DNA of 32,511 nucleotides, taken from NCBI GenBank assembly GCA_017882805.1, contig JADGOT010000081.1, forward strand, positions 1 to 32,511, written 5' to 3'. Position numbers and translations under genes: made by a program. The notes under the pieces are model-generated. The model was given only the letters and a program-made list of their open reading frames with translations. It searched no databases and had not been told where the DNA came from. The stretch comes from Glaciihabitans sp. GTDB lineage: Bacteria > Actinomycetota > Actinomycetes > Actinomycetales > Microbacteriaceae. This document shows, one piece after another, positions 31,859-32,511 of this stretch (positions are counted from its first letter, which is position 1; each line of letters begins with the position of its first letter).

Positions 31859-32511
31859 ATGGCCGATGCGCTCGAGATCCCGACGGCGGGCGGCACCGTT
31901 CGCGGCATTCTTGCCGGCGATGTGCGGGAATGGCGGGGCATCCCGTTTGCCGCTCCCCCGATTGGCGAACTGCGGTTTCGCGCGCCAGCGCCCGCAGCAG
32001 CATGGACGGGAGTTCGCGACGCCACGGAATTCGGTCCGGTCGCACCACAGGATCGCAAGGGACCATTTTCGGGCGCGGAAGCAGAAACTCCGCGTAGCGA
32101 AGACTGCCTGACGATCAACGTCGCGGCACCGGCGGCCGCGTCGTCCGGACTGCCCGTCATGGTCTACGTCCACGGCGGCGGGTACAGCGTGGGTTCGCCG
32201 CGAGACACCGCGTTCCGTGGCATCAATTTCGCGCGCCGTGGAGTCATCCACGTCACCTTCAATTACCGGCTCAACGCCTTCGGCTATATCGACTTCAGCG
32301 AGTATGGTGCGGACAACAACCTCGGCCTGCGTGATCAAGTGGCGGCGCTCGAGTGGATTCGCGACAACATTGCCGCGTTCGGCGGTAACCCGGCCAACGT
32401 GACCGTCTACGGCGAAAGCTCGGGCGCAAACGCTGTCACCACGCTCCTCACTCTCCCTGCCGCGCGGGGGCTCTTCGCGCGTGCGATCGCGCAGAGCCCG
32501 CCAAGCAACGC
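31859..32511 (+). CDS. Type B carboxylesterase, N-terminal part
   Basis: Alpha/beta-hydrolase of the carboxylesterase/lipase type B family, cut by the right edge after 217 codons (full length is usually about 480-520). Visible motifs are REWRGIPFAAPPIGELRF (family opening), SEDCLTINV (EDCL signature), VYVHGGGY (oxyanion hole), and the nucleophile elbow YGESSGAN with the catalytic Ser, instead of the more common GESAG. The acid and His of the triad lie beyond the window. It hydrolyses ester bonds, substrate unknown. The ATG lies six bases after a TAGGCT hexamer and fits leaderless translation. It follows the monooxygenase by 18 bp. Confidence 0.92.
   Translation, partial: MADALEIPTAGGTVRGILAGDVREWRGIPFAAPPIGELRFRAPAPAAAWTGVRDATEFGPVAPQDRKGPFSGAEAETPRSEDCLTINVAAPAAASSGLPVMVYVHGGGYSVGSPRDTAFRGINFARRGVIHVTFNYRLNAFGYIDFSEYGADNNLGLRDQVAALEWIRDNIAAFGGNPANVTVYGESSGANAVTTLLTLPAARGLFARAIAQSPPSN

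Overview
The window is a stretch of high-GC actinobacterial chromosome, most likely from the family Microbacteriaceae. Three conserved gene orders point there: the start of a division/cell-wall (dcw) cluster led by mraZ and rsmH; a block of polyprenyl synthase, Rv2175c-type regulator, LysM protein, PASTA kinase, class II DAHP synthase and PlsC that resembles the mycobacterial Rv2173-Rv2182c region; and a pgsA, GarA/OdhI, FtsR-like MerR, second MerR order that resembles Rv1822-Rv1830. Genus and species cannot be fixed from the sequence alone. No rRNA, tRNA, CRISPR array, prophage or insertion sequence was seen, and no gap between genes exceeds about 260 bp.

Layout. 1-2288 (minus): ftsI (cut by the window edge), an FtsL-like gene, rsmH and mraZ, with a three-copy MraZ operator upstream and a strong terminator separating it from a DUF3040 membrane protein. 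3003-11125: polyprenyl diphosphate synthase, a winged-helix regulator, a secreted LysM hydrolase-like protein and a four-PASTA Ser/Thr kinase, meeting tail-to-tail a glucokinase-plsC-aroG run. 11251-18564: a long-chain acyl-CoA ligase, then pyruvate carboxylase, a MinD-like ATPase and peptide deformylase on the minus strand. 18687-22283: an orphan ParA, facing a pgsA-garA-ftsR-merR cluster. 22328-26254: a DUF1295 membrane protein, a repeat protein with an S4 RNA-binding partner, a DHA2 drug exporter and a pentapeptide-repeat protein. 26263-32511: a CtaG-like membrane protein, a MarR/DNA-glycosylase operon divergent from an aldehyde dehydrogenase, a flavin monooxygenase and a carboxylesterase cut by the window end.

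The genes are mostly housekeeping: envelope synthesis and division, kinase signalling (PASTA kinase, FHA protein, Rv2175c-type regulator), central carbon metabolism (pyruvate carboxylase, glucokinase, DAHP synthase) and, at the right, a small catabolic or stress region. I did not find a clearly new multi-gene system. The least explained signals are a pair of related ~90-bp palindromic intergenic elements (19520-19611 and 24005-24094), many genes whose start codon falls on the predicted transcription start (leaderless), two genes without any standard start codon at the expected place, and loss of one of the two phospho-threonines in the GarA/OdhI homologue.
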